A model generated the notes under the pieces. It saw only the letters and a program-made list of their open reading frames with translations. It was not told where the DNA came from and did not search any database. Position numbers and translations under genes: made by a program. Of a stretch of 64,000 nt of DNA, positions 28,253 through 37,692 are shown in pieces. The stretch covers positions 186,001 through 250,000 of the forward strand of contig NZ_FOUJ01000003.1 in NCBI RefSeq assembly GCF_900114835.1, given 5' to 3'. Position 1 is the stretch's first letter. Each line of letters starts with the position of its first letter. The DNA is from Methanolobus profundi. Its GTDB lineage: Archaea; Halobacteriota; Methanosarcinia; Methanosarcinales; Methanosarcinaceae.

Positions 28253-30362
28253 ATAATTCCTGCCTTACAAGTTTCATTACCATTTCCGGTTCACGGTTAT
28301 AGGCCACGACGATCTTTGCGAAATCCCTGAAGTGGGTTATCTTCTTCTCACGGGTCCATTCAAGGATATCCTGACGTCGTTTCAATTCATCGCGAACTCT
28401 TTCTTCTGTCCATCCACGACTCTCCATGACACTTTCTACAATATATGACCTGCCTGAATACTGGAACATATCCTTAGCGGCATCCCACATGAAAACATCA
28501 TTTGTCAGGAGCTCACCGGTCCTTGGATCAACACCAACTATTTCGGTAAGGGTCTTACAACGCCTGACACGTTCATCACCGACCTTTACCTGTACCTGGA
28601 TCGCCACAAGGTCCAGTGCCTGTATCATGATCCTCGGTACATTGATAGGTGGATTCTCCAGTCTGTGAACCACTGATTGTACAGAATCTGCATGCATAGT
28701 AGAGAATGTAGTGTGACCTGTTGACATTGCCTGGAAAAGTACATAGGCTTCAGCACCTCTTACCTCACCCACAAGGATGTATTCCGGCCTCTGCCTCAGA
28801 GAAGCTCTCAGAAGCTCGTACATTTCGATCGAACCTTTCTCTTCACCGGAGAATGCCTGTCTTGTAACACCAGGGATCCAGTTAGGATGGGTCAGGTTGA
28901 GTTCCCTTGTATCCTCAATGGAAACGATCTTCATTTCCGGCTGGATGAAAAGGGAAACAGCATTCATTGCCGTAGTCTTACCTGATGCAGTACCTCCTGC
29001 AAAGACAAGGCTCTTACTGGAATCAACTGCAAGCCACATGTATGCCATCATGGCAGTTGAGAATGTATGGAACTCTATAAGGTTAGCAGGAGTTATCGGA
29101 TTGTCCTTGAATCTCCTGATAGTAAAAGTAGTTCCACGAGTAGTGATCTCCCTTCCCAGTGTCATCTGGATACGGGAACCATCTGGCATGGTCGCATCAA
29201 GTAAAGGTCTTGCGATCGATATATGCCTTCCACATATCTGGGCTATCCTTATGGCGAACGAATCAAGAATATCATCCGACTCGAACTCGATGTTGGAAGG
29301 TATCGAATTGTACTCTTTGTGATAGATATAGATAGGAGTGTTCGGTCCGTCACAGGAAATATCCTCAAGATTAGGATCCCTCATAAGAACATCGATCTCA
29401 CCATAACCCACATAGTCACGGACTATATGGTACATGATCCTCTCACGTTTTCTTGGGGATATATCGATCTGGAACTCTTTCAGATACTCGATCACATTAT
29501 ACTTCAGATATTCCTCTGCATTCTTACGTGAGACTTCCTTGAGATTGACATCAAGGGTCTCGATGAACTTTAGTTTGATAGCATCCATGAGCTCCTGTTC
29601 CTTCTCAGTGAGGACAGGTTCTATGGATTGATACTGGAACTCATGGGATTCCGGATCATATGCTATTCTTATGTAAGCATATAGAGGATTCACCTCATAC
29701 AGCTCTACCTCTTTGAAAGGACTATCTGCTGGCATGGTCAGATCGACTATAGGACCATGTTCAACAACATTATAAGGATCAAGGTTGATCTTCTTTCTGG
29801 AGAATAGCTTGCTCACATGGTCCATTAAAGATTCCTTTTCTTCGTCATCGATAACGAATTCATCCTCAATGGGTTCCACTTTGAAGATATCAGAAATTGT
29901 CTTTTCCCAGAATGACTCCTGTTCATCTGAGATAAGATCATCATAAGAATCCAGATGAACATCATCTACCTTGCTCTTTAAGCTTTCAATACTGACGGGT
30001 TCCGCATCAGGAAGAATGAGATCTGAAAGTTCATCTATTACCTCATCCATATCCACGGATAGGATATTCTCAAGTATCCCCTCATCGCTCTCATCATCAT
30101 ATCCGACAGGCTCGGAAGGTTCCTCTTCCACAGACCCTGCAACCGGAATATCAGACTGATCGATATCCTCCGAAGGAGCTATCTCTTCCTTATCAGAAGA
30201 GGTGGGCTCTTTTTCGGACTTTGAAATGAGAGGGTCCTGATCATCTAAAGCATCTGTTCCCTCTCCAATGCTCAGTATTTGATCCTCTGGATCCACAGTT
30301 ACATCCGGAAGACCGCTCTCATCTTCTTTATCTTCGACCCGGTCACCTGAAATATTACTCAA
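28245..30362 (-). CDS. Secretion/pilus assembly ATPase (TadA/VirB11 type) with acidic N-terminal extension
   Basis: The 705-residue protein ends in a type II/IV secretion ATPase domain: Walker A GGTASGKTT near 455, the Asp box IEDTRELNL near 480, Walker B YILVGEVRGAEA near 520 and the His box STGHTTFSTMHADS near 540. About 200 residues precede this; the first 170 are strongly acidic and low in complexity, unusual for the family. The start is TTG at 30362, with a weak GGTTGG ribosome site. It would power pilus or fibre assembly with the two platform proteins downstream. No prepilin or prepilin peptidase gene is in the window. Confidence 0.9.
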   Translation of the reverse strand: MSNISGDRVEDKEDESGLPDVTVDPEDQILSIGEGTDALDDQDPLISKSEKEPTSSDKEEIAPSEDIDQSDIPVAGSVEEEPSEPVGYDDESDEGILENILSVDMDEVIDELSDLILPDAEPVSIESLKSKVDDVHLDSYDDLISDEQESFWEKTISDIFKVEPIEDEFVIDDEEKESLMDHVSKLFSRKKINLDPYNVVEHGPIVDLTMPADSPFKEVELYEVNPLYAYIRIAYDPESHEFQYQSIEPVLTEKEQELMDAIKLKFIETLDVNLKEVSRKNAEEYLKYNVIEYLKEFQIDISPRKRERIMYHIVRDYVGYGEIDVLMRDPNLEDISCDGPNTPIYIYHKEYNSIPSNIEFESDDILDSFAIRIAQICGRHISIARPLLDATMPDGSRIQMTLGREITTRGTTFTIRRFKDNPITPANLIEFHTFSTAMMAYMWLAVDSSKSLVFAGGTASGKTTAMNAVSLFIQPEMKIVSIEDTRELNLTHPNWIPGVTRQAFSGEEKGSIEMYELLRASLRQRPEYILVGEVRGAEAYVLFQAMSTGHTTFSTMHADSVQSVVHRLENPPINVPRIMIQALDLVAIQVQVKVGDERVRRCKTLTEIVGVDPRTGELLTNDVFMWDAAKDMFQYSGRSYIVESVMESRGWTEERVRDELKRRQDILEWTREKKITHFRDFAKIVVAYNREPEMVMKLVRQELYG

Positions 30363-30447
30363 CTATTACCAACCCCTACACCAGTGGTATTATAAGTCTC
30401 TTTGAAATTCATTTCTCTGGCATCCTGTTGTAAATATTCCGGATGTA

Positions 30448-31245
30448 TCACTTCTTACCCTTTGAAAGAGAGAACTTCTTGCCCTTCTTTTTCTTATCTT
30501 TGCTCTCTTCAGCAGAAGCCATCTCTGCAGATACCTTTATACCTGCGATCTCTGCAGCCTCTTTGTTAAAACCTACCGAAGCCGGAGATCCGGGATACTT
30601 CATCACCATAGGTGCCTTGAATGCAAGAGAGTTCTTGACATTGGGGTCTTCCTCTATGTTCGCCAGGATCTTAAGACCAAGAGCATTCTCTATCCTTTCC
30701 TTAGTGAGCTCATTCTGGGTCACACCGGTCCTGTTAATGAAAGCACCACGGAAAGGTTTGCCCATATTATCAGATATTGCCTTGATCTTCATTGCGCCTG
30801 CAAGAGAAGCAATATCAGGGTTTATCACCTGTATGAGCTCATCGGCCAATGATATGGAAAATATTGAATTCTTGTTGATACCTGTAGGTGAATCGATCAC
30901 AATAAAATCGTACTTGTCCCGGATACTTTCTACTATCCCTCCAATTATCTCAGTGTTCGCATTAAGGAAACTATGAAGAGAGATACTGCCCGGTAAGACA
31001 TGAAGATTGTTCGGGCCATCATAGATAGCCTCTTTTAACTCTGCGGTCCCGGAAAGAACATCATGAAGACTTGCTTTTGAAACATCCAGACCCAACATCA
31101 GCCCTATAGTGGGCATTCCGATATCAGCGTCAATTATCAAAGTCTTTTTTGCAAATCCTGCAAGTGCAGCACTAAGATTAATAGCAGCCGTAGTTGTGCC
31201 AACACCACCCTTCCCTGAAACAATAGTAATGATCTTTGCTGTCAT
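30448..31245 (-). CDS. ParA/MinD-family ATPase (TadZ/CpaE-like)
   Basis: The 265-residue protein has the deviant Walker A KGGVGTTTAAINL at residues 11-23, IDADIGMPTIGLMLGLD near 38 and the switch FIVIDSPTG near 112. This is the MinD/ParA class that positions complexes at membranes or poles. The last 25 residues are Lys-rich and may contact membrane or nucleic acid. It lies 85 bp upstream of the secretion ATPase on the same strand, matching TadZ-TadA-TadB-TadC order, so it probably localises the pilus engine. GAGG lies 6 bases before the ATG. Confidence 0.88.
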   Translation of the reverse strand: MTAKIITIVSGKGGVGTTTAAINLSAALAGFAKKTLIIDADIGMPTIGLMLGLDVSKASLHDVLSGTAELKEAIYDGPNNLHVLPGSISLHSFLNANTEIIGGIVESIRDKYDFIVIDSPTGINKNSIFSISLADELIQVINPDIASLAGAMKIKAISDNMGKPFRGAFINRTGVTQNELTKERIENALGLKILANIEEDPNVKNSLAFKAPMVMKYPGSPASVGFNKEAAEIAGIKVSAEMASAEESKDKKKKGKKFSLSKGKK

Positions 31246-31433
31246 AAAATGCCTCTATTGATGATTATAACTTCTGTCACCCAGTTGAAGACCCATCCAA
31301 TAATAATGTCATCTGGAGTATATACCAAACTAAATATCACTTAAAAATATAAATACATATCTATATTATCCCGTGATTAATATCCACAGTCCCTCAATTA
31401 GCAATATATATGATCAGATAACATCATGTTCAC

Positions 31434-31955
31434 ATGACACCTGCCGAAGAAAAAGATATCAAACTCTTCCTTTATCATGCAAAACAATGTGACCCCAAGA
31501 AGTGCACAGGCAAGAAGATGGCAAGATTCGGACTTGTGAACCTGTCCGAGAAAATAGAAAGGATACCATCAAGGTCCATACTTCTTGACCCTATGGCAGA
31601 GAAAGCCCTCTCACCGGCAGATAGCTCAAAGAAAGGGATAACTGTTCTTGATTGCTCATGGGAAGAAGTTGAAAGGGTCTTTCCACAACTCCTCAGAATG
31701 AGACTTGAACACAGAGCATTACCTTACCTTGTGGCTGCAAATCCTGTGAATTTCGGAAGACCTTTCAAACTCACATCAGTGGAAGCATTTGCTGCTTCAC
31801 TGTACATACTAGGGAATAAGAAGCAAGCTGAAACGATCATGTCCAAGTTCAACTGGGGACATACTTTCCTTGAACTCAATCATGAACCACTGGAAGAATA
31901 TTCGCAGGCAAAGGATAGCAAAGATATCCTGAGGATACAGAGCGAATATATGTGA
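31434..31955 (+). CDS. tsr3: Tsr3, rRNA aminocarboxypropyltransferase
   Basis: The 173-residue protein has the Tsr3/DUF367 blocks [20 protein letters not shown] at the start, LDCSWEEVE near 78, and [23 protein letters not shown] near 102. Tsr3 moves the 3-amino-3-carboxypropyl group of SAM to a conserved hypermodified uridine in small-subunit rRNA. No ribosome site precedes the ATG, and a TATA-like AATATATATG lies about 28 bp upstream, so the message is probably leaderless. It is followed 31 bp later by a LOG-family gene. Confidence 0.93.
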   Translation: MTPAEEKDIKLFLYHAKQCDPKKCTGKKMARFGLVNLSEKIERIPSRSILLDPMAEKALSPADSSKKGITVLDCSWEEVERVFPQLLRMRLEHRALPYLVAANPVNFGRPFKLTSVEAFAASLYILGNKKQAETIMSKFNWGHTFLELNHEPLEEYSQAKDSKDILRIQSEYM

Positions 31956-31986
31956 TCGCCTAATGCAAATACAAGGAACGAGTATA

Positions 31987-32439
31987 ATGATACAGATCGG
32001 CGTTATAGGTGCAGGTTCCTGTGATGAGGAACTGAGAAGGACTGCAGAGGAAACTGGTTCTGAGATCGCAAGAAATGGATCGGTACTTGTTTGTGGCGGA
32101 CTTGGCGGAGTTATGGAAGCATCTGCAGCGGGTGCAAAGAAAGAAGGTGGAACTACAGTGGGTGTTCTCCCGGGAGACAGCCGTGAAAGTGCAAACCCTT
32201 ACATAGACATAGCAATAGTGACAGAGATGGGACATGCCAGAAATGTTATAATCGCACGTTCTGCCGATGTACTGATAGCCATTGGCGGAGAATACGGCAC
32301 ACTTTCCGAGATAGCACATTCCCTGAAGATGGGTAAGACCGTGGTCACACTGGAATCTAAATGGGAGATCGAAGGGACCATTAAAGCAAATAGCCCACAG
32401 AAAGCTGTAAGAATAGCGATCGATAGCTTCAACAAATAA
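31987..32439 (+). CDS. LOG-family protein (TIGR00725 type)
   Basis: The 150-residue protein is a Rossmann-like fold with IGVIGAGSC at the start, VCGGLGGVMEASAAGAK near 42 and IGGEYGTLSE near 103, which is the relaxed PGGxGTxxE signature of the LOG/lysine decarboxylase-like family. Relatives cleave nucleotide phosphoribosyl bonds, but this short TIGR00725 group has no proven function. I start it at ATG 31987 because AAGGA lies about 9 bases before; an ATG at 31963 has none. It is probably co-transcribed with tsr3. Confidence 0.85.
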   Translation: MIQIGVIGAGSCDEELRRTAEETGSEIARNGSVLVCGGLGGVMEASAAGAKKEGGTTVGVLPGDSRESANPYIDIAIVTEMGHARNVIIARSADVLIAIGGEYGTLSEIAHSLKMGKTVVTLESKWEIEGTIKANSPQKAVRIAIDSFNK

Positions 32440-32526
32440 CTGCAGATATAGTACTATATAATAGTAGAAAAGGAAAGTCTATACAGGACCATAAAAGGTC
32501 CGGTACAGATGATCAGAAGATCTTGA

Positions 32527-33300
32527 TCATATCTCGAGATCAATACCAATAGGGCAATGATCCGAACCCATAACATCCGGCAGGATGAAAGCGTCCTTGA
32601 TATCATCCTTTGCATTATCGCTTGCAAAGAAATAATCGATCCTCCAGCCAACATTTCTTTCTCTGGCCTTTGTTCTCATACTCCACCAGCTATAGTTCTC
32701 AGGTTCTGTATTGAACATCCTGAAAGTATCGAAATAACCATTCTCCAGAAGCTTATCGATCCAGGCACGTTCTTCAGGCAGGAAACCTGATATATTCTCA
32801 TTCTCCTTCGGCCTTGCAAGATCTATTTCCTTATGTGCTGTATTGACATCCCCACATACGATTATCTTCTTGCCTTTGGACCTGAGGGTATTTGCATGGT
32901 TCAGGAATGCATCATAGAACTCCATCTTATACGCAAGTCTTTCAGCTGATGCCTTGCCATTGGGGAAGTAGATATTATAGAGAACAAAATCCCCGTAATC
33001 TGCGATCTGGGTCCGTCCTTCACTGTCGAACTTCTCGATACCGAAACCACATTTGATGTCAATTGGTTCCTTTTTGCTATAAATGGCAACACCACTATAG
33101 CCCTTCTTCTCAGCAGAGGCAAAATAGTTATGATACCCATCTATCTCAAGCATTTCCTCAGGAAGTTGCTCCCTTCGGGCCTTAGTCTCCTGTATGCAGA
33201 GTATATCCGGACCTTCTTCATTGAACCAGTCGAGAAAACCTTTTTTGTGAACTGCCCTGATGCCATTCACATTCCATGAAATGATCTTTATCCTGCTCAT
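32527..33300 (-). CDS. xthA: Exodeoxyribonuclease III (AP endonuclease)
   Basis: The 257-residue protein has the full ExoIII/APE set: SWNVNGIRA at 8-16, CIQETKA near 36, [10 protein letters not shown] near 70, [14 protein letters not shown] near 148, WRIDYFFAS near 222 and the catalytic GSDHCPIG at the end. It cuts at abasic sites in base excision repair. GGAGG lies about 8 bases before the ATG. It is divergent from the peroxide-stress operon, whose operator lies 150-190 bp upstream of this start. Confidence 0.95.
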   Translation of the reverse strand: MSRIKIISWNVNGIRAVHKKGFLDWFNEEGPDILCIQETKARREQLPEEMLEIDGYHNYFASAEKKGYSGVAIYSKKEPIDIKCGFGIEKFDSEGRTQIADYGDFVLYNIYFPNGKASAERLAYKMEFYDAFLNHANTLRSKGKKIIVCGDVNTAHKEIDLARPKENENISGFLPEERAWIDKLLENGYFDTFRMFNTEPENYSWWSMRTKARERNVGWRIDYFFASDNAKDDIKDAFILPDVMGSDHCPIGIDLEI

Positions 33301-33450
33301 TCTGTGCCTCCGTGAATTCTGAACGTTATTTGAGAACTTATCTCATAAGTACATTGCTCAATAGCTTGCTTTTTGTCCTGAATCATCCCAATATCCCTAT
33401 TTAGTAAATGTTGCAAAATATAGAATTAAATTAGTACAAATATCATTTGA

Positions 33451-33493
33451 GAACAAAACTTAAATAATAATAATTCTTATTTAGAATTTGTTC
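33451..33493. promoter_or_regulatory. Nested palindromic operator of the Fur/PerR-type operon
   Basis: An inner 21-bp palindrome (33462-33482) matches at 9 of 10 base pairs and resembles a PerR/Fur box in its A+T-rich form. A second pair of arms, GAACAAA (33451-33457) and TTTGTTC (33487-33493), shares exactly the same centre (33472). The inner arm CTTAAATAA may also be the TATA box, so a bound repressor would block TBP. The fur start codon is at 33539, with GGGGGT 5 bases before it. Confidence 0.65.
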
Positions 33494-33538
33494 TTACATG
33501 AAACCCATTAAAATACCAAACCAAAGTGGGGGTAAAGT

Positions 33539-33934
33539 ATGAGGAAAGCAGACATCAAGTATACAAACCAGCGGATCGAGATCCTGGATTTCCTTAGGGA
33601 ATTTGATGGTCATCCTACCGTAGATGATGTCTTTGAGGGAGTAAGACAAAAACTGACCCGCATCAGCAAAGCGACAGTTTATAACAACTTGAAATTCCTG
33701 GCCGAAAAAGGCCTGATCAAGGAGGTAAACACAAAAGGCGTTTCGAGGTTCGAATCTAATTTGATACCTCACCATCACACAATATGCCTTGAGTGCGGAG
33801 AAATAACAGACTACGAATCAGAAGAACTTAGCGAATATGCTATGCAGATCGCAGAAGAGATAGATGACTTCAGAATTGAATCAGCAGACACTAATTTTTA
33901 CGGAATATGCAAAAAATGCATGGAGATGGAGTAA
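33539..33934 (+). CDS. Fur-family transcriptional regulator (PerR-like)
   Basis: The 131-residue protein has the Fur winged helix (TNQRIEILDFL, HPTVDDVFEGVR, SKATVYNNLKFLAEKGLI), then the metal-binding HHHTICLECGEI near 79-90 and the second CxxC pair CKKC near 124-127 that binds structural zinc. Its downstream genes, a peroxiredoxin and a Dps-like protein, point to a PerR-type peroxide-sensing role rather than iron uptake, though residues alone do not prove it. It probably represses itself through the nested palindrome upstream. The stop is one base before the peroxiredoxin start. Confidence 0.92.
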   Translation: MRKADIKYTNQRIEILDFLREFDGHPTVDDVFEGVRQKLTRISKATVYNNLKFLAEKGLIKEVNTKGVSRFESNLIPHHHTICLECGEITDYESEELSEYAMQIAEEIDDFRIESADTNFYGICKKCMEME

Positions 33935-33935
33935 T

Positions 33936-34610
33936 ATGGAAGAAGAAATAGTAACAATGCCACTTATAGGCGATGATGCACCTACATTCAAAGCAAAGAC
34001 AACAATGGGAGAGATCAGTTTTCCTAAGGATTACAAAGGGAAGTGGGTAATCCTTTTCAGCCACCCTGCCGACTTTACACCGGTGTGTACAACTGAATTC
34101 ATGACATTTGCAACAATGCAGGAAGAGTTCAGGGAATTGAACACCGAGCTGATCGGACTTTCAATTGACAGCATCTACGCACACATCGCATGGCTCAGGA
34201 CGATCAAAGAGAAGATCGTGTACAAGGGAATGAAGGATGTTGAAGTGAATTTCCCTGTAATTGAAGATCTTAAAATGGATGTTGCAAAGAAGTTCGGAAT
34301 GGTACAGCCAAACGCATCAGACACACAGGCAGTAAGGGCAGTATTCATCATGGACCCTAAAGCAAAGGTAAGAGCTATCCTCTACTATCCACTTTCCAAC
34401 GGAAGGAACATGGATGAGATCAAGAGGCTTGTCCTTGCAATGCAGAAGTCCGATGCAGAGAACATTGCAACCCCTGCTAACTGGCAACCTGGGGACGACG
34501 TGATCATTCCACCACCAGGATCATGCGGAACTGCAAAGGAAAGAGTTGAGACAGAAGAAGAAGGAAAGTACTGCCTTGACTGGTTCATGTGCCTCAGGAA
34601 GCAGTCTTAA
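33936..34610 (+). CDS. Peroxiredoxin (archaeal Prx6-like)
   Basis: The 224-residue thiol peroxidase has the peroxidatic site HPADFTPVCTTEF near residues 39-51, the Arg in IDSIYAHIAWLR near 78, and C-terminal Cys at about 194, 208 and 213 like the archaeal 1-Cys/Prx6 form that makes a distal disulfide. It removes peroxides and peroxynitrite in the cytoplasm. The start ATG 33936 follows the fur stop by one base with GGAG 9 bases before it; a longer frame starting at 33864 lies within fur and is not real. It is the middle gene of a fur-prx-dps-like operon. Confidence 0.95.
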   Translation: MEEEIVTMPLIGDDAPTFKAKTTMGEISFPKDYKGKWVILFSHPADFTPVCTTEFMTFATMQEEFRELNTELIGLSIDSIYAHIAWLRTIKEKIVYKGMKDVEVNFPVIEDLKMDVAKKFGMVQPNASDTQAVRAVFIMDPKAKVRAILYYPLSNGRNMDEIKRLVLAMQKSDAENIATPANWQPGDDVIIPPPGSCGTAKERVETEEEGKYCLDWFMCLRKQS

Positions 34611-34646
34611 ATACCAAAGTAAATAGATAATCCATAGGTGACCATT

Positions 34647-35144
34647 ATGGGAACAAAAGGAGTGGAAATACTTGACCTGGATGTCAATGAACTGATAGAC
34701 CTGCTGAACAAGGCTCTTGCTGACGAGTGGTTAGCATATTACCAGTACTGGATCGGTGCAAAGGTGATCAAAGGCCCTATGAGGGAAGCTGCTACAGCTG
34801 AACTTATAGAACACGCAAATGATGAACTGCGCCATGCTGACATGGTATCCAACAGGATATTACAGCTCGGCGGAACACCGGTGCTCTCTCCACAGGAGTG
34901 GGAGAAGATAAGTAACTGTGGCTATGAATCTCCCGAGGATCCTTTTGTAAAGAAGATCCTTGAGCAGAACATAAAGGGAGAACAGTGTGCTATCCAGGTG
35001 TACAGCAATATCCTTGAGAAAGTAAAGGACAAGGATCCGGTTACCTATGAGATCGTATTGCAGATCCTCACCGACGAGATCGAGCATGAGGACGATCTGC
35101 AGGCGGTCATGGAAGATATCGAACTGATGCAGAGAATGGACTAA
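34647..35144 (+). CDS. Dps-like ferritin (DPSL/thioferritin)
   Basis: The 165-residue four-helix protein has iron ligands in DEWLAYYQYW near 25-35, ELIEHANDELRHADMV near 55-70, and DEIEHEDDL near 146. It also has the Cys pair SNCGYESP near 90 and GEQCAIQVY near 115, a hallmark of Dps-like thioferritins. These oxidise Fe(II) with peroxide and store iron, protecting DNA. I start at ATG 34647, which has AGGTG 5-6 bases upstream; a GTG three codons earlier is part of that site. It closes the peroxide-stress operon and is followed by a strong terminator. Confidence 0.92.
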   Translation: MGTKGVEILDLDVNELIDLLNKALADEWLAYYQYWIGAKVIKGPMREAATAELIEHANDELRHADMVSNRILQLGGTPVLSPQEWEKISNCGYESPEDPFVKKILEQNIKGEQCAIQVYSNILEKVKDKDPVTYEIVLQILTDEIEHEDDLQAVMEDIELMQRMD

Positions 35145-35161
35145 AACTTTGCATCAGATAT

Positions 35162-35208
35162 GACATTTCCTGTCATTTATTGATCAGGAAATGTCCGTCT
35201 CACTTTTT
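35162..35208 (+). terminator. Terminator of the fur-prx-dps-like operon
   Basis: GACATTTCCTG (35162-35172) pairs perfectly with CAGGAAATGTC (35185-35195), 11 bp, and a T-run follows near 35203. The rest of the gap to topA (about 230 bp) is A+T-rich and shows no gene. Confidence 0.8.
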
Positions 35209-35442
35209 TACTGTGCCTCAGCACACTTTTGTCAATTACTAGCAGTGATGGCACTTGTTGCTTATTTTAACAGTTGATTGTTTTTCTCCGATAGCGTATG
35301 CTCTGCGATAGATATATTTAGAAGAATGTTTGTTAGATTTAATCATTAAATAACCCTGTAAAAATAAAGATCTTTTATCAAAAGTATCGTATCAAATGAA
35401 CATTTTATCATCTATTGCACTTTCAAAATTCATGGAGATTAC

Positions 35443-37677
35443 ATGCATCTCATCATAGCAGAAAAGCACATTGCAGCAAAAAGGATAGCAGCAATTCTGG
35501 CTCCCAGTAAAACAAAGCAGGTTCGTGTGAGCGGTGTGGACACCTACGAATACGAATCAGATGAAGGTAAACAAATATTCATCGGACTTAGCGGACACAT
35601 AGTGAAACTTGATTTCCCAAAGGCATATAACAACTGGCAGAAAGTGGAAGCAAATGAGCTCATAGGGGCTGAGATCATCACAACTTCCACACAGGTGAAG
35701 ATCGTATCTGCACTTAAGAAACTGGGAAAGGAAGCCACAAGAGTAACTATTGCAACTGACTACGACAGAGAAGGAGAGCTCATAGGGGCTGAAGCACTGG
35801 AGATCATCCAGAAGGTAAATCCCGAGGTAGTGTTCGACCGTGTGCATTACAGTGCCATAACACCAAAGGCCATTGATGATGCATTCTCAAACCCTACAAA
35901 TGTCGATTTCAACCTTGCTGATGCAGGACATTCAAGACAGGTCATCGATCTTGTATGGGGTGCATCACTTACCCGTTACATCTCCCTTGCCGCAGGACGT
36001 CTTGGAAAGATGTTCCTGTCCGTGGGCAGAGTACAATCACCCACACTTGCACTTATAGTCGAGCGTGAGAAGGAAAGGGAAGCTTTTATCCCAAAACCAT
36101 ACTGGGAACTCTCAGCACTGCTGAAAAGCAAGACAGGAGAAGAGTTCAAGGCTGAACACCGCACTAAACGGTTCTGGGATAAAGCAGAAGTAGATGCCGC
36201 CATGGAGAAGCTATCCATAGGTGATGAGGCATTGGTCACAGAACTGACAACCTCAGAGAAAATAGACAAGCCACCAACTCCTTTTAACACTACTGAATTC
36301 ATCAGCGCCGCAAGTTCTATTGGCTTTACAGCCGCCAATTCAATGAGGATCGCTGAGACACTCTATACGAACGGTTTCATATCATATCCAAGGACCGATA
36401 ACACAGTTTACCCTGAAAGTCTGGACCTGCGGGCACAGATAGAGATATTCAAGACCGGCGCCTTCAAGCAGTACGCACTCAAATTGCTGGAGAAGAAGGA
36501 ACTGGTACCTACAAAGGGTAAGAAAGAAACTACGGACCACCCACCTATATTCCCTGCATCTATTGCGAAGAAGTCCGAAATGAACGAGCAGGAATGGAAA
36601 CTTTATGAGATGGTGGTCAGAAGGTTCTTCGCAACCTTTGCCGACTCCGCAAAATGGGAGACCATTAAGTCAAAGTTCGACATCAGTGGAGAAGAATTCA
36701 AAGCCAATGGTGCAAGACTTGTCGAACCTGGATGGAGATGGTACTACCATTATAACGCACCTGAGGACAGGCTGCTCCCTAAAATGGAAGAAGGGGACAA
36801 GCATACTCTGACCAAGCTGGACATGGAAGCAAAGGAAACCCAGCCACCGGGAAGATACGGACAGGGAAGGCTCATCAGGATCATGGAAGAGATGGGACTT
36901 GGTACAAAAGCAACAAGGCACGAGATCATCAGTAAACTCTATTCACGTGCATATGTACATGGAAACCCACTCCAACCCACAAAGACCGCTATAGCCGTTG
37001 TGGATACTCTTGAAAAGTTCGCACCCACCATATCAAAACCTGATATGACCAGCAAACTTGAAGCAGACATGGACCGGATAGCAGAAGGTAATATCCCTGA
37101 AGAGAATGTTCTGAACGAATCCAGAGAAATGCTTGAAGTTGTTTTCACTGAGCTTGGAAAGAACAAAGATGATATCACAGAGTCATTACGTGCTGGTCTT
37201 CGCGAGGACAAGATCATTGGTACCTGTTCACAGTGTAGTTCAAATCTGATGGTCATGAGATCAAAGCGTGGTTCACGTTTCATTGGATGTGAGGGTTATC
37301 CGGATTGTAACTTCTCATTACCACTTCCACGTTCCGGCCAGATAATAGTCACAGACAAAAGTTGTGAAGAACATGGACTGTACCATATACGCATCATAAC
37401 TCCCGGGAAGAGACCATGGAACCTTGGATGTCCTGAATGTAACTTCATAGAATGGCAGAAGGCACAGGAAGAAGAGAAAAAGAATCAGAATACCGATAAA
37501 GAGCGTCCTAAAACACTCAATGATATATCCGGGATCGGAAAGGTCACAGCCGAAAAGCTTGCTGATGCAGGCATATGCAGTGTGGACGAGCTATGTGAAG
37601 CAGATGCCTTAGAACTTGCGAAAGTTACAAGTATACCTGTCAAGAAAATAAAAACATGGCAATCAGATATTGTCTGA
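35443..37677 (+). CDS. topA: DNA topoisomerase I (type IA)
   Basis: The 744-residue enzyme relaxes negative supercoils. It has the TOPRIM domain (IIAEKHIAAKRIA at the start, metal-binding DYDREGELIGAEA near 106), the active-site Tyr in FISYPRTDNT near 313, and GLGTKATRHEII near 485. The C-terminal part has zinc-ribbon repeats (CSQCSS, CEGYPDC, CPEC at about 590-670) and ends in a helix-hairpin-helix segment (LNDISGIGKVTAEKLADAG near 690). GGAG lies 6 bases before the ATG. The beta-CASP nuclease gene follows 15 bp later. Confidence 0.96.
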   Translation: MHLIIAEKHIAAKRIAAILAPSKTKQVRVSGVDTYEYESDEGKQIFIGLSGHIVKLDFPKAYNNWQKVEANELIGAEIITTSTQVKIVSALKKLGKEATRVTIATDYDREGELIGAEALEIIQKVNPEVVFDRVHYSAITPKAIDDAFSNPTNVDFNLADAGHSRQVIDLVWGASLTRYISLAAGRLGKMFLSVGRVQSPTLALIVEREKEREAFIPKPYWELSALLKSKTGEEFKAEHRTKRFWDKAEVDAAMEKLSIGDEALVTELTTSEKIDKPPTPFNTTEFISAASSIGFTAANSMRIAETLYTNGFISYPRTDNTVYPESLDLRAQIEIFKTGAFKQYALKLLEKKELVPTKGKKETTDHPPIFPASIAKKSEMNEQEWKLYEMVVRRFFATFADSAKWETIKSKFDISGEEFKANGARLVEPGWRWYYHYNAPEDRLLPKMEEGDKHTLTKLDMEAKETQPPGRYGQGRLIRIMEEMGLGTKATRHEIISKLYSRAYVHGNPLQPTKTAIAVVDTLEKFAPTISKPDMTSKLEADMDRIAEGNIPEENVLNESREMLEVVFTELGKNKDDITESLRAGLREDKIIGTCSQCSSNLMVMRSKRGSRFIGCEGYPDCNFSLPLPRSGQIIVTDKSCEEHGLYHIRIITPGKRPWNLGCPECNFIEWQKAQEEEKKNQNTDKERPKTLNDISGIGKVTAEKLADAGICSVDELCEADALELAKVTSIPVKKIKTWQSDIV

Positions 37678-37692
37678 GAGGAGGCAGGTAAA

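Noticed and set aside
33864-33935. Longer peroxiredoxin start inside fur
   Set aside because: The extra residues are the fur frame read out of phase; ATG 33936 follows the fur stop directly and has its own GGAG.
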